Shown here in pieces: positions 1 to 8,201 of a stretch of 64,000 bases of DNA (position 1 is the stretch's first letter; each line of letters starts with the position of its first letter). The notes below the pieces were generated by a model. The model saw only the letters and a list, made by a program, of their open reading frames with translations. It did no database searches and was not told the DNA's origin. This DNA is from Halopelagius inordinatus (lineage in GTDB: Archaea > Halobacteriota > Halobacteria > Halobacteriales > Haloferacaceae): positions 434,001 to 498,000 of the forward strand of contig NZ_FOOQ01000001.1 in assembly GCF_900113245.1 (NCBI RefSeq), given 5' to 3'. Both the position numbers and the translations under genes were made by a program.

Positions 1-206
1 GCGCTCGTCGCCAGTCCGGTCGCACCGCTCCAGTTTCGGTTTCGCGCGTGGTGGACGGCGGCCGTGTACTGGATGAGTCCGTGAAGCAGTCGTTCGTCCG
101 GCGTTCCGTCGTCCAATTCGAGCCACCGCGACTCCCACGCGTCGTGTGCGGCGTGGTGGTCGCCCGCGTTGAACACCGCCGCGCCGACCCGGAGCGCTCC
201 GTCCAT
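1..206 (-). CDS. DUF309-family protein, N-terminal part (runs off left edge)
   Basis: Reading leftwards from an ATG at 206, the frame stays open to the window edge for about 68 codons. The protein starts MDGALRVGAAVFNAG and contains HHAAHDAWESRW, the His-rich HxxHDxWE-type helix of the DUF309 family. These are small all-helical proteins of unknown biochemical role, common in archaea and cyanobacteria. The C-terminus lies outside the window, so the length cannot be judged. The opposite-strand reading of the same stretch has no recognisable features and is taken as a shadow. Confidence 0.75.
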   Translation of the reverse strand, partial: MDGALRVGAAVFNAGDHHAAHDAWESRWLELDDGTPDERLLHGLIQYTAAVHHARNRNWSGATGLATS

Positions 207-346
207 ATCTTCGACACGTCGTCCGCCTCGTAAATAGCCGACGCTCGTCCCAACGCATCGGTGATACGCTTATACGTATCGGATTCATAAGGCCCGTGAT
301 AGCACATGACTATAGTCGGAACCCCAACCGTCTCGGAGGGTGACAG

Positions 347-583
347 ATGAACCGGACGCGAGAACCCGTCTGCGTCACGTGCGGTTCTCAGTATTCGTTC
401 ACGAGTACGTACAAGGGTAACTACTGCCCGGACTGTCACGAGAAGTGGGTCGACTCGCCGACGGACGAGTCCCCCCGCGACCCGTCGCCGCGGCCACTCC
501 GAACGCGTCGCACTCCGTCTGTCCGCCCCATAGCGGAGAGCGACGACGAGACGGACGTCCCTTCGAGGTACGACGAGGAGTAG
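347..583 (+). CDS. small two-CxxC zinc-finger protein
   Basis: This 78-residue protein starts at an ATG preceded by GGAGGG (334-339), a good Shine-Dalgarno match. Residues 9-12 (CVTC) and 27-30 (CPDC) form a single treble-clef or zinc-ribbon knuckle. The rest is a polar, Pro/Arg/Asp-rich tail that is probably disordered. Haloarchaea encode many such zinc mini-proteins, some linked to regulation of stress or biofilm, but no specific role can be read here. It is monocistronic, with the tRNA-Arg repeat region downstream. Confidence 0.75.
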   Translation: MNRTREPVCVTCGSQYSFTSTYKGNYCPDCHEKWVDSPTDESPRDPSPRPLRTRRTPSVRPIAESDDETDVPSRYDEE

Positions 584-713
584 CCCCGGATACGGACCGG
601 TTCGATGCCCTCAGGGACGAAAACTCGCTGTCGGTGGTTTCTGTGGCCTTCGCTTCGTTCGGCAACGCTGAAACGACTCGTCGCTTCGCTCCTCACGTAA
701 CGTCTCGCAGAAA

Positions 714-800
714 CGTCCTGACGGAGTCCCACGCGAGCGAACGCGAGCGTGGGGCAAGTCAGGTCGCGAACGAAGTGAGCGTCCTGACGGAGATTTGAAC
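714..800. repeat. tRNA-Arg-linked 87-bp repeat, copy A
   Basis: The unit starts and ends with the 13-bp tRNA-Arg 3' end (CGTCCTGACGGAG). Between them lies a spacer with a CCCACGC...GCGTGGG hairpin and the string CGAACGAAGTGAGCG. Here the right-hand tRNA end is an orphan: after GATTTGAAC at 800 the sequence leaves the tRNA, so no full tRNA follows. The string CTCGCAGAAACGT just upstream is shared with copy B, so the true unit is slightly longer there. The 584-953 interval holds no supported gene. Confidence 0.85.
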
Positions 801-887
801 CCAGTCGCTCCCTGTTCAAATCTCCTTGGAGGAGTTTCGCGAGGCGCAGGCTCTTGGCTTCGCTCGTCGTGTAGCGCCTCGCAGAAA

Positions 888-974
888 CGTTCTGACGGAG
901 TCCCACGCGAGCGAACGCGAGCGTGGGGCAAGTCAGGTCACGAACGAAGTGAGCGTCCTGACGGAGATTTGAAC
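888..974. repeat. tRNA-Arg-linked 87-bp repeat, copy B
   Basis: This is nearly identical to copy A, with CGTTCTG for CGTCCTG at the left end and one base different in the spacer. It runs directly into the first complete tRNA-Arg. On the tRNA-sense strand the unit is the 3' flank of the tRNA and ends in a second copy of the tRNA 3' terminus. Confidence 0.85.
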
Positions 975-1026
975 TCCGGTCCCTGGCTCCGCAAGCCAAG
1001 AGGATAGTCCACTACCCTACCAGGAC
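954..1026 (-). tRNA. tRNA-Arg (anticodon GCG), copy 1
   Basis: The 73-nt gene folds into a full cloverleaf. The acceptor is GTCCTGG/TCAGGAC with discriminator G, the D stem GGGT/ATCC, and the anticodon loop TTGCGGA (anticodon GCG, reading CGC). The T arm is CGGAG-TTCAAAT-CTCCG. CCA is not encoded, as usual in archaea. A TTAAG element about 25 nt upstream on the minus strand (1051-1055) could be its TATA box. It is base-for-base identical to the copy at 1361-1433. Confidence 0.95.
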
Positions 1027-1148
1027 TCACTTCCGGATACTCCTCGTTTACTTAAGACGGTTACGATGTATGCGCAGAGAGCGACCACCCGCCGTCGATG
1101 GTGTCTCTGCTACTCGAACGTATCTCTGATTCCACTCGTCGCATAACC

Positions 1149-1180
1149 CCTCGTAGAAATGTCCCGACCGATGTTTGAAC
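1149..1180. repeat. decayed copy of the tRNA-Arg 3'-end repeat
   Basis: CCTCGTAGAAATG...GATGTTTGAAC matches the junction of the repeat (CCTCGCAGAAACG...GAGATTTGAAC) with several substitutions. It appears to be an older, mutated copy of the same tRNA-end unit. The rest of 1027-1294 holds nothing I can identify. Confidence 0.6.
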
Positions 1181-1294
1181 TCACCGAGACTCGCGTTACT
1201 CGTCTCGTCTGCCCAACTCTTCTCGGATGAGTCAACCTCCTCGGCAGAGGCGAGAGACACAGAGGTCTCTCGCCGTCTTGCCTCGGTAAAATAA

Positions 1295-1381
1295 CGTCCT
1301 GACGGAGTCCCACGCGAGCGAACGCGAGCGTGGGGCAAGTCAGGTCACGAACGAAGTGAGCGTCCTGACGGAGATTTGAAC
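1295..1381. repeat. tRNA-Arg-linked 87-bp repeat, copy C
   Basis: This third intact unit has the same order as the others: tRNA 3' end, hairpin, CGAACGAAGTGAGCG, tRNA 3' end. It runs into the second complete tRNA-Arg. The spacer is identical to copy B, so B plus its tRNA and C plus its tRNA look like one duplicated cassette. Confidence 0.85.
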
Positions 1382-1433
1382 TCCGGTCCCTGGCTCCGCA
1401 AGCCAAGAGGATAGTCCACTACCCTACCAGGAC
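1361..1433 (-). tRNA. tRNA-Arg (anticodon GCG), copy 2
   Basis: This is identical over all 73 nt to the copy at 954-1026, with the same cloverleaf and anticodon GCG. Its upstream flank differs from that of copy 1. A weak CTTGAAA element about 25-30 nt upstream (about 1457-1463) is the only promoter candidate, so its expression is less certain than that of copy 1. Confidence 0.95.
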
Positions 1434-1574
1434 TCACTCGTGGATTGGCTGTTCCCCTTGAAATGGCTTGCGATGCGGTCGGTCCCACGCGGTGTGACAC
1501 CTCGGTGCGCGGAAGGCGTCAACGACCGTTTGTGCTTACGGTACCGCTATCTCCTGATGGCGCGTCCGTGGTGT

Positions 1575-2087
1575 ATGAACCGCCGAACGATCCTCACCGG
1601 AACCGCCGCGCTCCTCCCACTCGCCCTCGCCGGGTGTGTCGGAGGCTCCGGAGGCTCCGGAGGGTCCGACGGAGAGACGGAGACGGAAACGGAAACCGGG
1701 GGACTGGGAACCGACGCGGCCGGCGGGACGGGAACGCACCCCCGCTTCACCGAGACGTCGCTCACCCGCCGCGACGAGTGTCCGTCGCCGGGCGAAGCGA
1801 GCGTCACGTTCGACGACGAGGGTGTGACGGCCACCGGCTGCATCGTCGGGAAGAACGGCTGTACGGTCCCGTCCTTAGAGGACGTCTCCTACGTCGGCGA
1901 AAAGGACTTGGTGACTCTCGTCGTCGCCGCGGTGGAGGAACGCGACGAGGACGAAGCGTGTACCGAGGCGCTGGTGAACCTCGGCTACGAGGCGCGCGTC
2001 GAACTCGACGGTACCGTCCCCGCCGCCGCCGCAGTCGTCCACGACGACGTGGACGGGCGGCGGGAGGTCACCCGCACCGAGCGCTGA
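1575..2087 (+). CDS. Tat-type lipoprotein of unknown function
   Basis: The ATG at 1575 is preferred over upstream in-frame starts because it begins MNRRTILTG, a twin-arginine signal, followed by the lipobox LALAGC. Cys21 would be lipidated and hold the protein on the outer face of the membrane. A Gly/Ser/Glu/Thr-rich linker follows (to about residue 60). Then comes a compact domain with four Cys (DEC, TGC, NGC, EAC), probably two disulfides. The protein is 170 residues long. No enzyme motif is visible; it resembles small haloarchaeal secreted proteins annotated only as hypothetical. Confidence 0.8.
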   Translation: MNRRTILTGTAALLPLALAGCVGGSGGSGGSDGETETETETGGLGTDAAGGTGTHPRFTETSLTRRDECPSPGEASVTFDDEGVTATGCIVGKNGCTVPSLEDVSYVGEKDLVTLVVAAVEERDEDEACTEALVNLGYEARVELDGTVPAAAAVVHDDVDGRREVTRTER

Positions 2088-2324
2088 CCGTCGCGTCGGG
2101 GGCGCCCCCGAGACGAGCCTTTTTGTGCGAACGGGCGACCACGCCCTCTCGTGTTCCGACGCGACGCCCTAACCGACAGACTGCGGAGGGGTACTCCCGC
2201 GAAGACAACGCTTAAGCGCTGGCCTACCTTGGACGAGCATAGGATTATGGCCGCTATCGCCCGAACCACGGGTTTCTCTCTTCGCAGCGTCGGACGCGGA
2301 CGACCGGACGGGGGTGTCGCGTAG
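2088..2324. other. intergenic region upstream of rpa
   Basis: This 237-bp stretch holds no supported gene. A CTTAAGCG element at 2211-2218 could be a TATA box for rpa, implying a leader of roughly 80 nt. Confidence 0.4.
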
Positions 2325-3767
2325 ATGGGGGTTATCGAAGACGTCTACGACGACCTCGAAACCGACGTCGCGTTCGAGAAGTTCGAAGCCGCGGTGGAGG
2401 ACAAAGTCGAACAGATGGGCGGACTCGCCGACGAGGAGACCGCAGCGATGCTCATCGCCCACGAACTCCGCGACGAGGAAGTCGAGGGAGTCGCCGATAT
2501 CGAACCCGGCATGGAGGACGTGAAGTTCCTCGCGAAGGTGATGAGCATCGGTGAACTCCGGACCTTCGAACGCGACGGCGAGGACGAGGACGGACGCGTC
2601 GCCAACGTCGAAGTCGCTGACGAGACGGGGCGCATCCGCATCTCGCTTTGGGACAACATGGCCGTCGGCGCCCTCGAAAGCCTCGAAGTGGGCGACGTGC
2701 TCCGCATCGCGGGCCGACCCAAAGAGGGGTACAACGGCGTCGAGGTCAGCGTCGACAAGGTCGAACCCGACCCGGACGCCGAGGTTGACGTACAGATGCA
2801 GGACACCTACCGCGTCGAGGACCTCTCGCTCGGTCTCTCGGACGTCAACCTGAAAGGCCGCGTCCTCAGCACGGACTCGGTGCGGACGTTCGACCGCGAC
2901 GACGGCACCGAGGGTCGCGTCGCCAACCTGACGCTGGGAGACCCCACGGGACGCATCCGCGTGACCCTCTGGGACGAGAAGGCCGACCTGACCGACGCGT
3001 TCGAACCGGACGACACCGTCGAAGTCGTCGACGGCTACGTCCGCGAACGCGACGGCTCTCTCGAACTCCACGTCGGCAACCGCGGCGCGGTGGAGGAACT
3101 CGACGAAGACGTGGAGTACGTCCCCGAGACGACGGACGTAGAGCGCCTCGAACTCGGCCAGACGGTCGATATCGCGGGCGGCGTCATCGAGACGGACCCG
3201 AAGCGTACGTTCGACCGCGACGACGGGTCCGAGGGACAGGTCCGCAACATCCGCGTGAAAGACGGCACCGGCGACATCCGCGTCGCGATGTGGGGCGAGA
3301 AGGCCGACACCGACGTCGACCTCGCGGACTACGTCGTCATCACGGACGTCGAGATAAAAGACGGCTGGCAGGAGGACCTCGAAGCATCCGCGGGATGGCG
3401 GTCGACGATCAGCGTGATGGACGAGGCTCCCGACGGCGCGAACGCCGGGGAGAGCGCCGACGACGCGCAGGCGCAGACGCAGTCGCAGGGACTCGGCGCG
3501 TTCGACGGCTCTGAATCCGGTGCGGCCTCGAACGGCGAGTCCGCGTCGTCCGACGCCGACTCTGACTCCGACCCCGACGACGGTGACGTCGAGGAGTTCA
3601 CGGGAACCGTCGTCCAAGCCGGTGACCCCGTCGTCCTCGACGACGGTACCGAGACGCGGAGCGTCGAGACGAACGAGTCGCTCCAACTCGGCGAGGAAGT
3701 CACGGTTCGCGGGGCCGTCCGCGAGGGCCGCATCGACGCCACCGAGGTAGCCTCGAAGAACCACTGA
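2325..3767 (+). CDS. rpa: replication protein A, four-OB-fold ssDNA-binding protein
   Basis: This 480-residue archaeal RPA coats single-stranded DNA in replication and repair. After an N-terminal helical segment (about 1-60), three homologous OB folds follow at about 65-165, 170-275 and 280-370. Their core motifs recur: RTFERDG...GRIRISLW, RTFDRDDG...GRIRVTLW and RTFDRDDG...GDIRVAMW. A low-complexity Ala/Ser/Gln/Asp linker (about 370-425) leads to a shorter C-terminal OB-like domain (EEFTGTVVQAG...). The layout matches the stand-alone RPA2-type protein of haloarchaea, with no zinc finger and no adjacent RPA-associated protein gene. The long antisense open frame opposite it is a GC-rich shadow. 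Confidence 0.9.
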   Translation: MGVIEDVYDDLETDVAFEKFEAAVEDKVEQMGGLADEETAAMLIAHELRDEEVEGVADIEPGMEDVKFLAKVMSIGELRTFERDGEDEDGRVANVEVADETGRIRISLWDNMAVGALESLEVGDVLRIAGRPKEGYNGVEVSVDKVEPDPDAEVDVQMQDTYRVEDLSLGLSDVNLKGRVLSTDSVRTFDRDDGTEGRVANLTLGDPTGRIRVTLWDEKADLTDAFEPDDTVEVVDGYVRERDGSLELHVGNRGAVEELDEDVEYVPETTDVERLELGQTVDIAGGVIETDPKRTFDRDDGSEGQVRNIRVKDGTGDIRVAMWGEKADTDVDLADYVVITDVEIKDGWQEDLEASAGWRSTISVMDEAPDGANAGESADDAQAQTQSQGLGAFDGSESGAASNGESASSDADSDSDPDDGDVEEFTGTVVQAGDPVVLDDGTETRSVETNESLQLGEEVTVRGAVREGRIDATEVASKNH

Positions 3768-3888
3768 CCCCGAGAACGCCCGCTCCGTTCGGCGACGCGG
3801 AACGGTGCGAAGCGTCGGCGACACGGGAGTTGCGCGTCCGAGACTCACGCAGAGACGCCGAGACGCGACGAGAGCCGTTACGGAAAGG

Positions 3889-3895
3889 ATTATAC
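3889..3895 (+). promoter_or_regulatory. TATA box of the histone gene
   Basis: ATTATAC preceded by the purine-rich CGGAAAGG (BRE-like) lies 25-31 nt before the histone ATG. This spacing predicts a leaderless or nearly leaderless transcript. Confidence 0.6.
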
Positions 3896-3919
3896 GCCGC
3901 ACGGACGGCATATGAGGGT

Positions 3920-4351
3920 ATGAGCGTCGAGTTACCGTTCGCCCCGGTCGACACGATTATCCGGCGCAACGCCGGCGAGCTCCGGGTCAGCGCCGACGCG
4001 TCCGAGGAACTCGCCCGGCGCATCCAGCGCCGCGGGTCAGACCTCGCGACCGACGCGGCCGAACGCGCCGCGGAGGATGGTCGAAAGACCCTGATGGCCG
4101 AGGACTTCGGCGTCGAACAGGTGGTCGAACGGGAGGAGCTCGAACTCCCCATCGCGCCCGTCGACCGCATCGCCCGACTCGACATCGACGACCGGTATCG
4201 TGTGTCGATGAGCGCGCGCATCGCGCTCGCCGACATCCTCGAAGACTACGCCGACAACGTCGCGAGCGCGGCCGCGAAACTCGCTCGTCACGCCGACCGG
4301 CGGACGATACAGGCCGAAGATATCGAGACGTACTTCGCCCTCTTCGAGTAG
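3920..4351 (+). CDS. hstA: archaeal doublet histone
   Basis: This 143-residue protein holds two histone folds in one chain. The first covers about residues 3-65 (LPFAPVDTIIRRNAG...) and the second about 73-140 (LPIAPVDRIARLDID...YRVSMSARIALADILEDY), ending in the QAEDIETYF helix. Each half has the paired (L)P(I/F)APVDxI start. Haloarchaeal histones are fused head-to-tail dimers of this kind, acidic and acting partly as global transcription regulators. The ATG at 3920 is chosen because it gives this canonical N-terminus and sits just behind a TATA box. The deacetylase-like gene starts 5 bp downstream, so the two are probably co-transcribed. Confidence 0.95.
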   Translation: MSVELPFAPVDTIIRRNAGELRVSADASEELARRIQRRGSDLATDAAERAAEDGRKTLMAEDFGVEQVVEREELELPIAPVDRIARLDIDDRYRVSMSARIALADILEDYADNVASAAAKLARHADRRTIQAEDIETYFALFE

Positions 4352-4355
4352 ACCG

Positions 4356-5375
4356 ATGCAGTTTGGATACAGCGAGACCTGTCTCGCGCACGACACCGGT
4401 CAACGGCATCCGGAGACGGCCGACCGACTCCGCGCCATCAGGCGCGCCCTCGCGAAGCGACACGGCGCCCAGTACGTCGACCCGACCCCGGCGACCGACG
4501 ACGACGTGGCGTCCGTCCACGAGACGGACTACGTCGCGGAGATTCGCGAGTTCTGCGAAGACGGCGGTGGAAACTGGGACCCCGACACCGTCGCCTCCGA
4601 GGAGACGTGGGACGCCGCCCTCGCGTCTGCGGGTATCGCACAATGGGCCGCACGAGAGGCGGTCGACGGCGCGGACGGCAGAGACACGGCGTTCTCTCTC
4701 GGGCGGCCGCCGGGACACCACGCCGTCGAAGACGACGCGATGGGATTTTGCTTCGTCAACAACGCCGCCGTCGCGGCGCAGACGGTACTCGACGACGACG
4801 AACTCGACGTCGAACGCGTGGCTATCTTCGATTGGGACGTCCACCACGGGAACGGCACGCAGGACATCTTCTACGACCGCGGCGACGTGTTCTACGCGTC
4901 GGCCCACGAGGGCGGCCTCTATCCCGGGACCGGAGAGATATCCGAGACGGGGTCCGGCGACGGAGAGAACGCAACGCTGAACGTCCCGCTCGCGGCGGGT
5001 GCGGGCGACGAGGACTACCTCCTCGTGTTGGACGACGTTCTGCGACCGGCGGTCGAACGGTTCGACCCGGACCTCCTCTTGGTCAGCGCGGGGTTCGACG
5101 CGCACCGGCACGACCCGATTTCTCGGATGCGCGTCTCGACGGAGGGGTACGCGCTGATGACGGACCGGGTCAGGAGCATCTGCGACGACGTTGGCGCGGG
5201 CCTCGCGTTCGTTCTAGAGGGCGGCTACGGGCTCGACACGCTCTCTGAGGGCGTCGCAATCGTCCACGAGACGTTCGACGGCCGGTCGCCGATGGAACCG
5301 GACGACGAGCCCAACGAGAAGACGGAGATGCTGGTCTCGGACGTGCGCGACGCTCACGGACTCGGTTCGAAGTAG
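4356..5375 (+). CDS. histone deacetylase / acetoin-utilisation family deacetylase
   Basis: This 339-residue zinc amidohydrolase of the class II HDAC/AcuC superfamily carries the complete active site. It has RPPGHHA (the charge-relay histidines), GFCFVNN, DWDVHHGNGTQ (Asp and His zinc ligands), SAGFDAH (zinc Asp) and EGGY with the transition-state Tyr. It should remove acetyl groups from lysine; substrates may be histone, other proteins or small amides. The start is 4 bp after the histone stop, a strong sign of co-expression. The 3' end overlaps the convergent cca gene by 22 bp. Confidence 0.93.
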   Translation: MQFGYSETCLAHDTGQRHPETADRLRAIRRALAKRHGAQYVDPTPATDDDVASVHETDYVAEIREFCEDGGGNWDPDTVASEETWDAALASAGIAQWAAREAVDGADGRDTAFSLGRPPGHHAVEDDAMGFCFVNNAAVAAQTVLDDDELDVERVAIFDWDVHHGNGTQDIFYDRGDVFYASAHEGGLYPGTGEISETGSGDGENATLNVPLAAGAGDEDYLLVLDDVLRPAVERFDPDLLLVSAGFDAHRHDPISRMRVSTEGYALMTDRVRSICDDVGAGLAFVLEGGYGLDTLSEGVAIVHETFDGRSPMEPDDEPNEKTEMLVSDVRDAHGLGSK

Positions 5376-6718
5376 CGGGCGAACTCGACGCCGAACGCGT
5401 CCGTCTCCGCCAGCGTCGCCACCTCCTCGCCGACGAGTACCTCGTAATCGTCTTCGAGCGCAGACTCCACGTGAGAGCCGAGTCCCACGTCGAAGAGGGC
5501 GTCGCTCCGGAGGTACGCCGCCGCTTCGGTGTACTCTCTGTCCCGTTCGACGACGTACCGGTCGCCGTCTAAGAACGGGCCGTAGTCGTCGCCGTCCGCG
5601 TAGGCGTCGTAGAACCCCTCAGCGTGGGCGCGGACGTGGACGGGCGGTCCCTCGTGACGAGTTATCGCCGGCAGCGTCGCGTGCGCTAGCTCGACCAAGA
5701 GGACCGCACGGTCGTCGGCGAACGCGGTCGCCCGAAGGGGGTCGAACCCGCGACGGTCGAGTTCCGACTGGACGCCCGAGAGCGACTTGCGAAGTTGCGG
5801 GTAGAGTTGGTCCTCGACGATGTCCGGCGCGTCGAACACGACGGCGACGGGCGTCGTCCCCCGTCGTTGGACGTGCGAACGCACGTCGGCGGGCGAGAGC
5901 GGGGTCGGATCCGGCGAGAAGAAGACGGACTCGTCTGGGTCGTCGAGGAAGGCCCGCGCGTGGTGTTGGAGTCTGGCGACGTTCTCCGCGGAGCAGACGG
6001 CCGCGACGTTCCGCGTCGGGTCGGTTGGGTCAACGACCACGAGCGGGTGGTCGAACGACCGCTGGCCGTGGTCTTCGGGGTCGAAGACGACCGGCGGATG
6101 CCAGTCCGCGGCGGCCCGAAGCAACGCCTCGAACCCGCCGTACTCTAAGACGAGAAGTTCCGTGAGGTAGCCCGAGAATCCGCGGGTCCTGAGGTCGCTT
6201 CCGTACGCGCCGATGCCCTTCAGGAAGCGTTTGAACACGCGCACGTCCGCGGCGAGTCCGCTGTCGATACGCTCGCGGAGGTAGGCGTTGTGGTGCGGCG
6301 TGCGGTCCACCGCAGACCGGAGCGACGACCCGTCTTCGACGTCGTAGCAGGGGACGAGGTCGATATCGAAGTCGCGGAACTCGCCGGTCACGTACGGATG
6401 TTCGGCGTACTCCTCGCGCCCGTCCGGAAGGACCGTCCGGCCGATTTCGAGACCGTACGACTCCAAGGACTCCCTATCGACGTCGGCCGGAAAGCGGACG
6501 AAGAGGTCGATATCTCGGTCCCCCGAGAGCCACGTCCCCCGGGCGGTCGACCCGACGCGTATCACGTCGGCTTCGACCGGGAGGTCTGCGAGCACGTCTT
6601 CGACGCGTTCGGAGAGCGCGGACGCCGTCTCGCGAAGTGCGGCCCGTTCGTCCTCTCCGGGGTCGATTCGCTCCCGGACGCGTTCGACGACGCGCGATAT
6701 CTCCTCGGAGTCGGCCAT
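5354..6718 (-). CDS. cca: class I (archaeal) CCA-adding tRNA nucleotidyltransferase
   Basis: This enzyme adds or repairs the CCA end of tRNAs, which none of the tRNA genes here encode. The 454-residue protein starts at MADSEEISRVVERV; an in-frame upstream extension is rejected as non-archaeal in character. The nucleotidyltransferase core has GSTARGTWLSGDRDIDLF (the GS and DxD motif), a third carboxylate in FRDFDIDLVPCY, and the archaeal central domain (RVFKRFLKGIGAYGSDLRTRGFSGYL). It lies next to tRNA-Asn and the CAU tRNA. Confidence 0.93.
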   Translation of the reverse strand: MADSEEISRVVERVRERIDPGEDERAALRETASALSERVEDVLADLPVEADVIRVGSTARGTWLSGDRDIDLFVRFPADVDRESLESYGLEIGRTVLPDGREEYAEHPYVTGEFRDFDIDLVPCYDVEDGSSLRSAVDRTPHHNAYLRERIDSGLAADVRVFKRFLKGIGAYGSDLRTRGFSGYLTELLVLEYGGFEALLRAAADWHPPVVFDPEDHGQRSFDHPLVVVDPTDPTRNVAAVCSAENVARLQHHARAFLDDPDESVFFSPDPTPLSPADVRSHVQRRGTTPVAVVFDAPDIVEDQLYPQLRKSLSGVQSELDRRGFDPLRATAFADDRAVLLVELAHATLPAITRHEGPPVHVRAHAEGFYDAYADGDDYGPFLDGDRYVVERDREYTEAAAYLRSDALFDVGLGSHVESALEDDYEVLVGEEVATLAETDAFGVEFARYFEPSP

Positions 6719-6860
6719 GTTCGTCCGGGCTTGACCGCGGGCGGGCGAAAGGGTGTCGGTGCGCTCGACGTCGGCCGCACGGTGACACGTCACAGTATCG
6801 GTCCAAAACGAAAGCCCTACAAACAACCTCGGTGTACGAGAGAGTGCAGAGAACGCCCGA

Positions 6861-6933
6861 GCCGTCGTAGCTCAGTTGGTAGAGCACCTCGCTGTTAACG
6901 AGGTGGTCCCAGGTTCGAGTCCTGGCGACGGCG
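6861..6933 (+). tRNA. tRNA-Asn (anticodon GTT)
   Basis: The acceptor is GCCGTCG/CGACGGC with discriminator G. The anticodon loop CTGTTAA gives GTT, and the T arm is CCAGG-TTCGAGT-CCTGG. The gene is 73 nt with no CCA and no intron. Confidence 0.95.
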
Positions 6934-7043
6934 CTTCCACCTCCTCTCGTCTCCGACCGCGGAGTCGCGACTCCGTTCGTCGGTCCGGCCGACGGACAAC
7001 GACAACGCTAAAGAGGCGCCCGGAGGAAGTGGTGAACGCACGA

Positions 7044-7118
7044 GGGCCCTTAGCTCAGCCTGGTTAGAGCGCTCGGCTCATAACCGAGTGGTCGATGGTT
7101 CGAATCCGTCAGGGCCCA
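7044..7118 (+). tRNA. tRNA with CAU anticodon (likely Ile2, possibly elongator Met)
   Basis: The acceptor is GGGCCCT/AGGGCCC with discriminator A. The anticodon stem and loop CTCGG-CTCATAA-CCGAG gives CAT. It lacks the GGG/CCC anticodon stem of initiator tRNA. The GGGCCCTTAGCTCAG 5' half resembles known tRNA-Ile2, whose C34 is modified (agmatidine in archaea) to read AUA. Elongator Met cannot be excluded from sequence alone. Its 3' half is the attachment site of the downstream island: the final 22 bp recur at 7200-7221, and 21 bp with one mismatch at 15369-15389. Confidence 0.9.
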
Positions 7119-7199
7119 TACGAGTGTCCGAGCGTCAGCGAGGACCGATTTTGTACCGCTGACGGTTCGCACCGAGGAGCGAACGAAGTGAGCGACTGT

Positions 7200-7221
7200 G
7201 GTTCGAATCCGTCAGGGCCCA
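7200..7221 (+). repeat. duplicate of tRNA(CAU) 3' end (att-like)
   Basis: GGTTCGAATCCGTCAGGGCC and the next two bases repeat the last 22 nt of the tRNA exactly, 82 bp downstream of it. The copy is preceded by the CGAACGAAGTGAGCG linker (7180-7194) that also occurs at the tRNA-Arg repeats. Confidence 0.85.
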
Positions 7222-7352
7222 TAGAAACGACGGAGGTTCGTCGAGAACCTCTATCGTCAATTCTGTGGCCTTCACTCGGAATTCGTGAGGAGACCCTCTG
7301 GAGCGTTCGGCACGTTCCTCTGTGCTCGTGGTCGCCGCAAGGTGACCAAAGA

Positions 7353-8201
7353 ATGTACGAGCTCAAACGAGACGACGTATTGGACGATTACAGGCGGTTT
7401 CTGAAAGTCGAGCGCGGACTGAGCGAGAAAACCATCCACCAGCACGCCACCATGCTGCAGGTGTTCCTCGACCGGTACGAGCAGATTCGTCCGGCACAGG
7501 AACTCGCCAAGGAGTTCCAAGAGCACCTGATGGACGAGGGGTACTCGAACAGCCACATCAACAACACGATGAAGGCGATCGAGTACTACTTCGACTCCCT
7601 GGGCCGAACTGACGAACTCCCCGCGTCCGAACGTCGAAGCCTCCCCCGCAAGCGAACGGAACCGAACCCGCTGAGCGAGGACGAAGTACGTGAAATTCTC
7701 GGCGCTGCGAAGACGTACCGAGACACGGCTATCCTCCGGGTACTGGTTTCCTCCGGAATCCGGAAGTCGGAACTCGCGAATCTCGACATCTCGGACGTAG
7801 ACCTCGAACGACGGCGGCTCACCATCCGGGAGGGCAAGGGGAACAAGGACCGAACGGCGATCGTTTCCTCGAAGTGCGCAGACGCGATCGAGACCTACCT
7901 CCTCCGGCGCGAAGACGTCGAATCAGACGCCCTATTCTTGTCCCGATACGGGAACCGGCTGACGCCGAACGGCGTGTATCAACTGGTCAAACGAACGGTG
8001 GCCAGTACCGACATCGAACGAAACGTAAAGGTCCACACCTTCCGGGCGACGTTCGCACAGCGACTCAAGGAGAACGGAGCCGACATCTACCGTATCAAGG
8101 AACTCCTCGGTCACGACGACATCCGCTCGACGATGATCTACCTGCGGATGGAGCCTGACGAGTTGGGACGCGAGCACGACAAGTACTACGTCGGCTACTA
8201 A
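7353..8201 (+). CDS. tyrosine recombinase / integrase
   Basis: This 282-residue site-specific recombinase is XerC/D-like in size. The N-terminal SAM-like core-binding domain covers about 1-90. In the catalytic domain I see the first Arg in SSGIRKSELANL, the Lys of the beta hairpin in REGKGNKDR, the HxxR box HTFRATFAQRL, LGHDD, and the nucleophile Tyr in STMIYLRM. The ATG at 7353 starts MYELKRDDVLDDYRRFL, a normal N-terminus; the longer in-frame extension crosses tRNA-derived DNA and is rejected. Its place next to the tRNA att site makes it the island integrase. Confidence 0.92.
   Translation: MYELKRDDVLDDYRRFLKVERGLSEKTIHQHATMLQVFLDRYEQIRPAQELAKEFQEHLMDEGYSNSHINNTMKAIEYYFDSLGRTDELPASERRSLPRKRTEPNPLSEDEVREILGAAKTYRDTAILRVLVSSGIRKSELANLDISDVDLERRRLTIREGKGNKDRTAIVSSKCADAIETYLLRREDVESDALFLSRYGNRLTPNGVYQLVKRTVASTDIERNVKVHTFRATFAQRLKENGADIYRIKELLGHDDIRSTMIYLRMEPDELGREHDKYYVGY

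Noticed and set aside
436-999. minus-strand frame of 187 codons over the tRNA-Arg repeats
   Set aside because: It crosses a tRNA gene and translates the repeat units; coding there is implausible.
2169-3911. 580-codon minus-strand open frame opposite rpa
   Set aside because: It lies exactly antisense to a conserved four-OB protein and has no recognisable motif; high third-position GC creates long antisense frames.
7095-7352. in-frame extension of the integrase to 7095
   Set aside because: It translates tRNA and att-duplicate DNA; the ATG at 7353 gives a normal integrase N-terminus.
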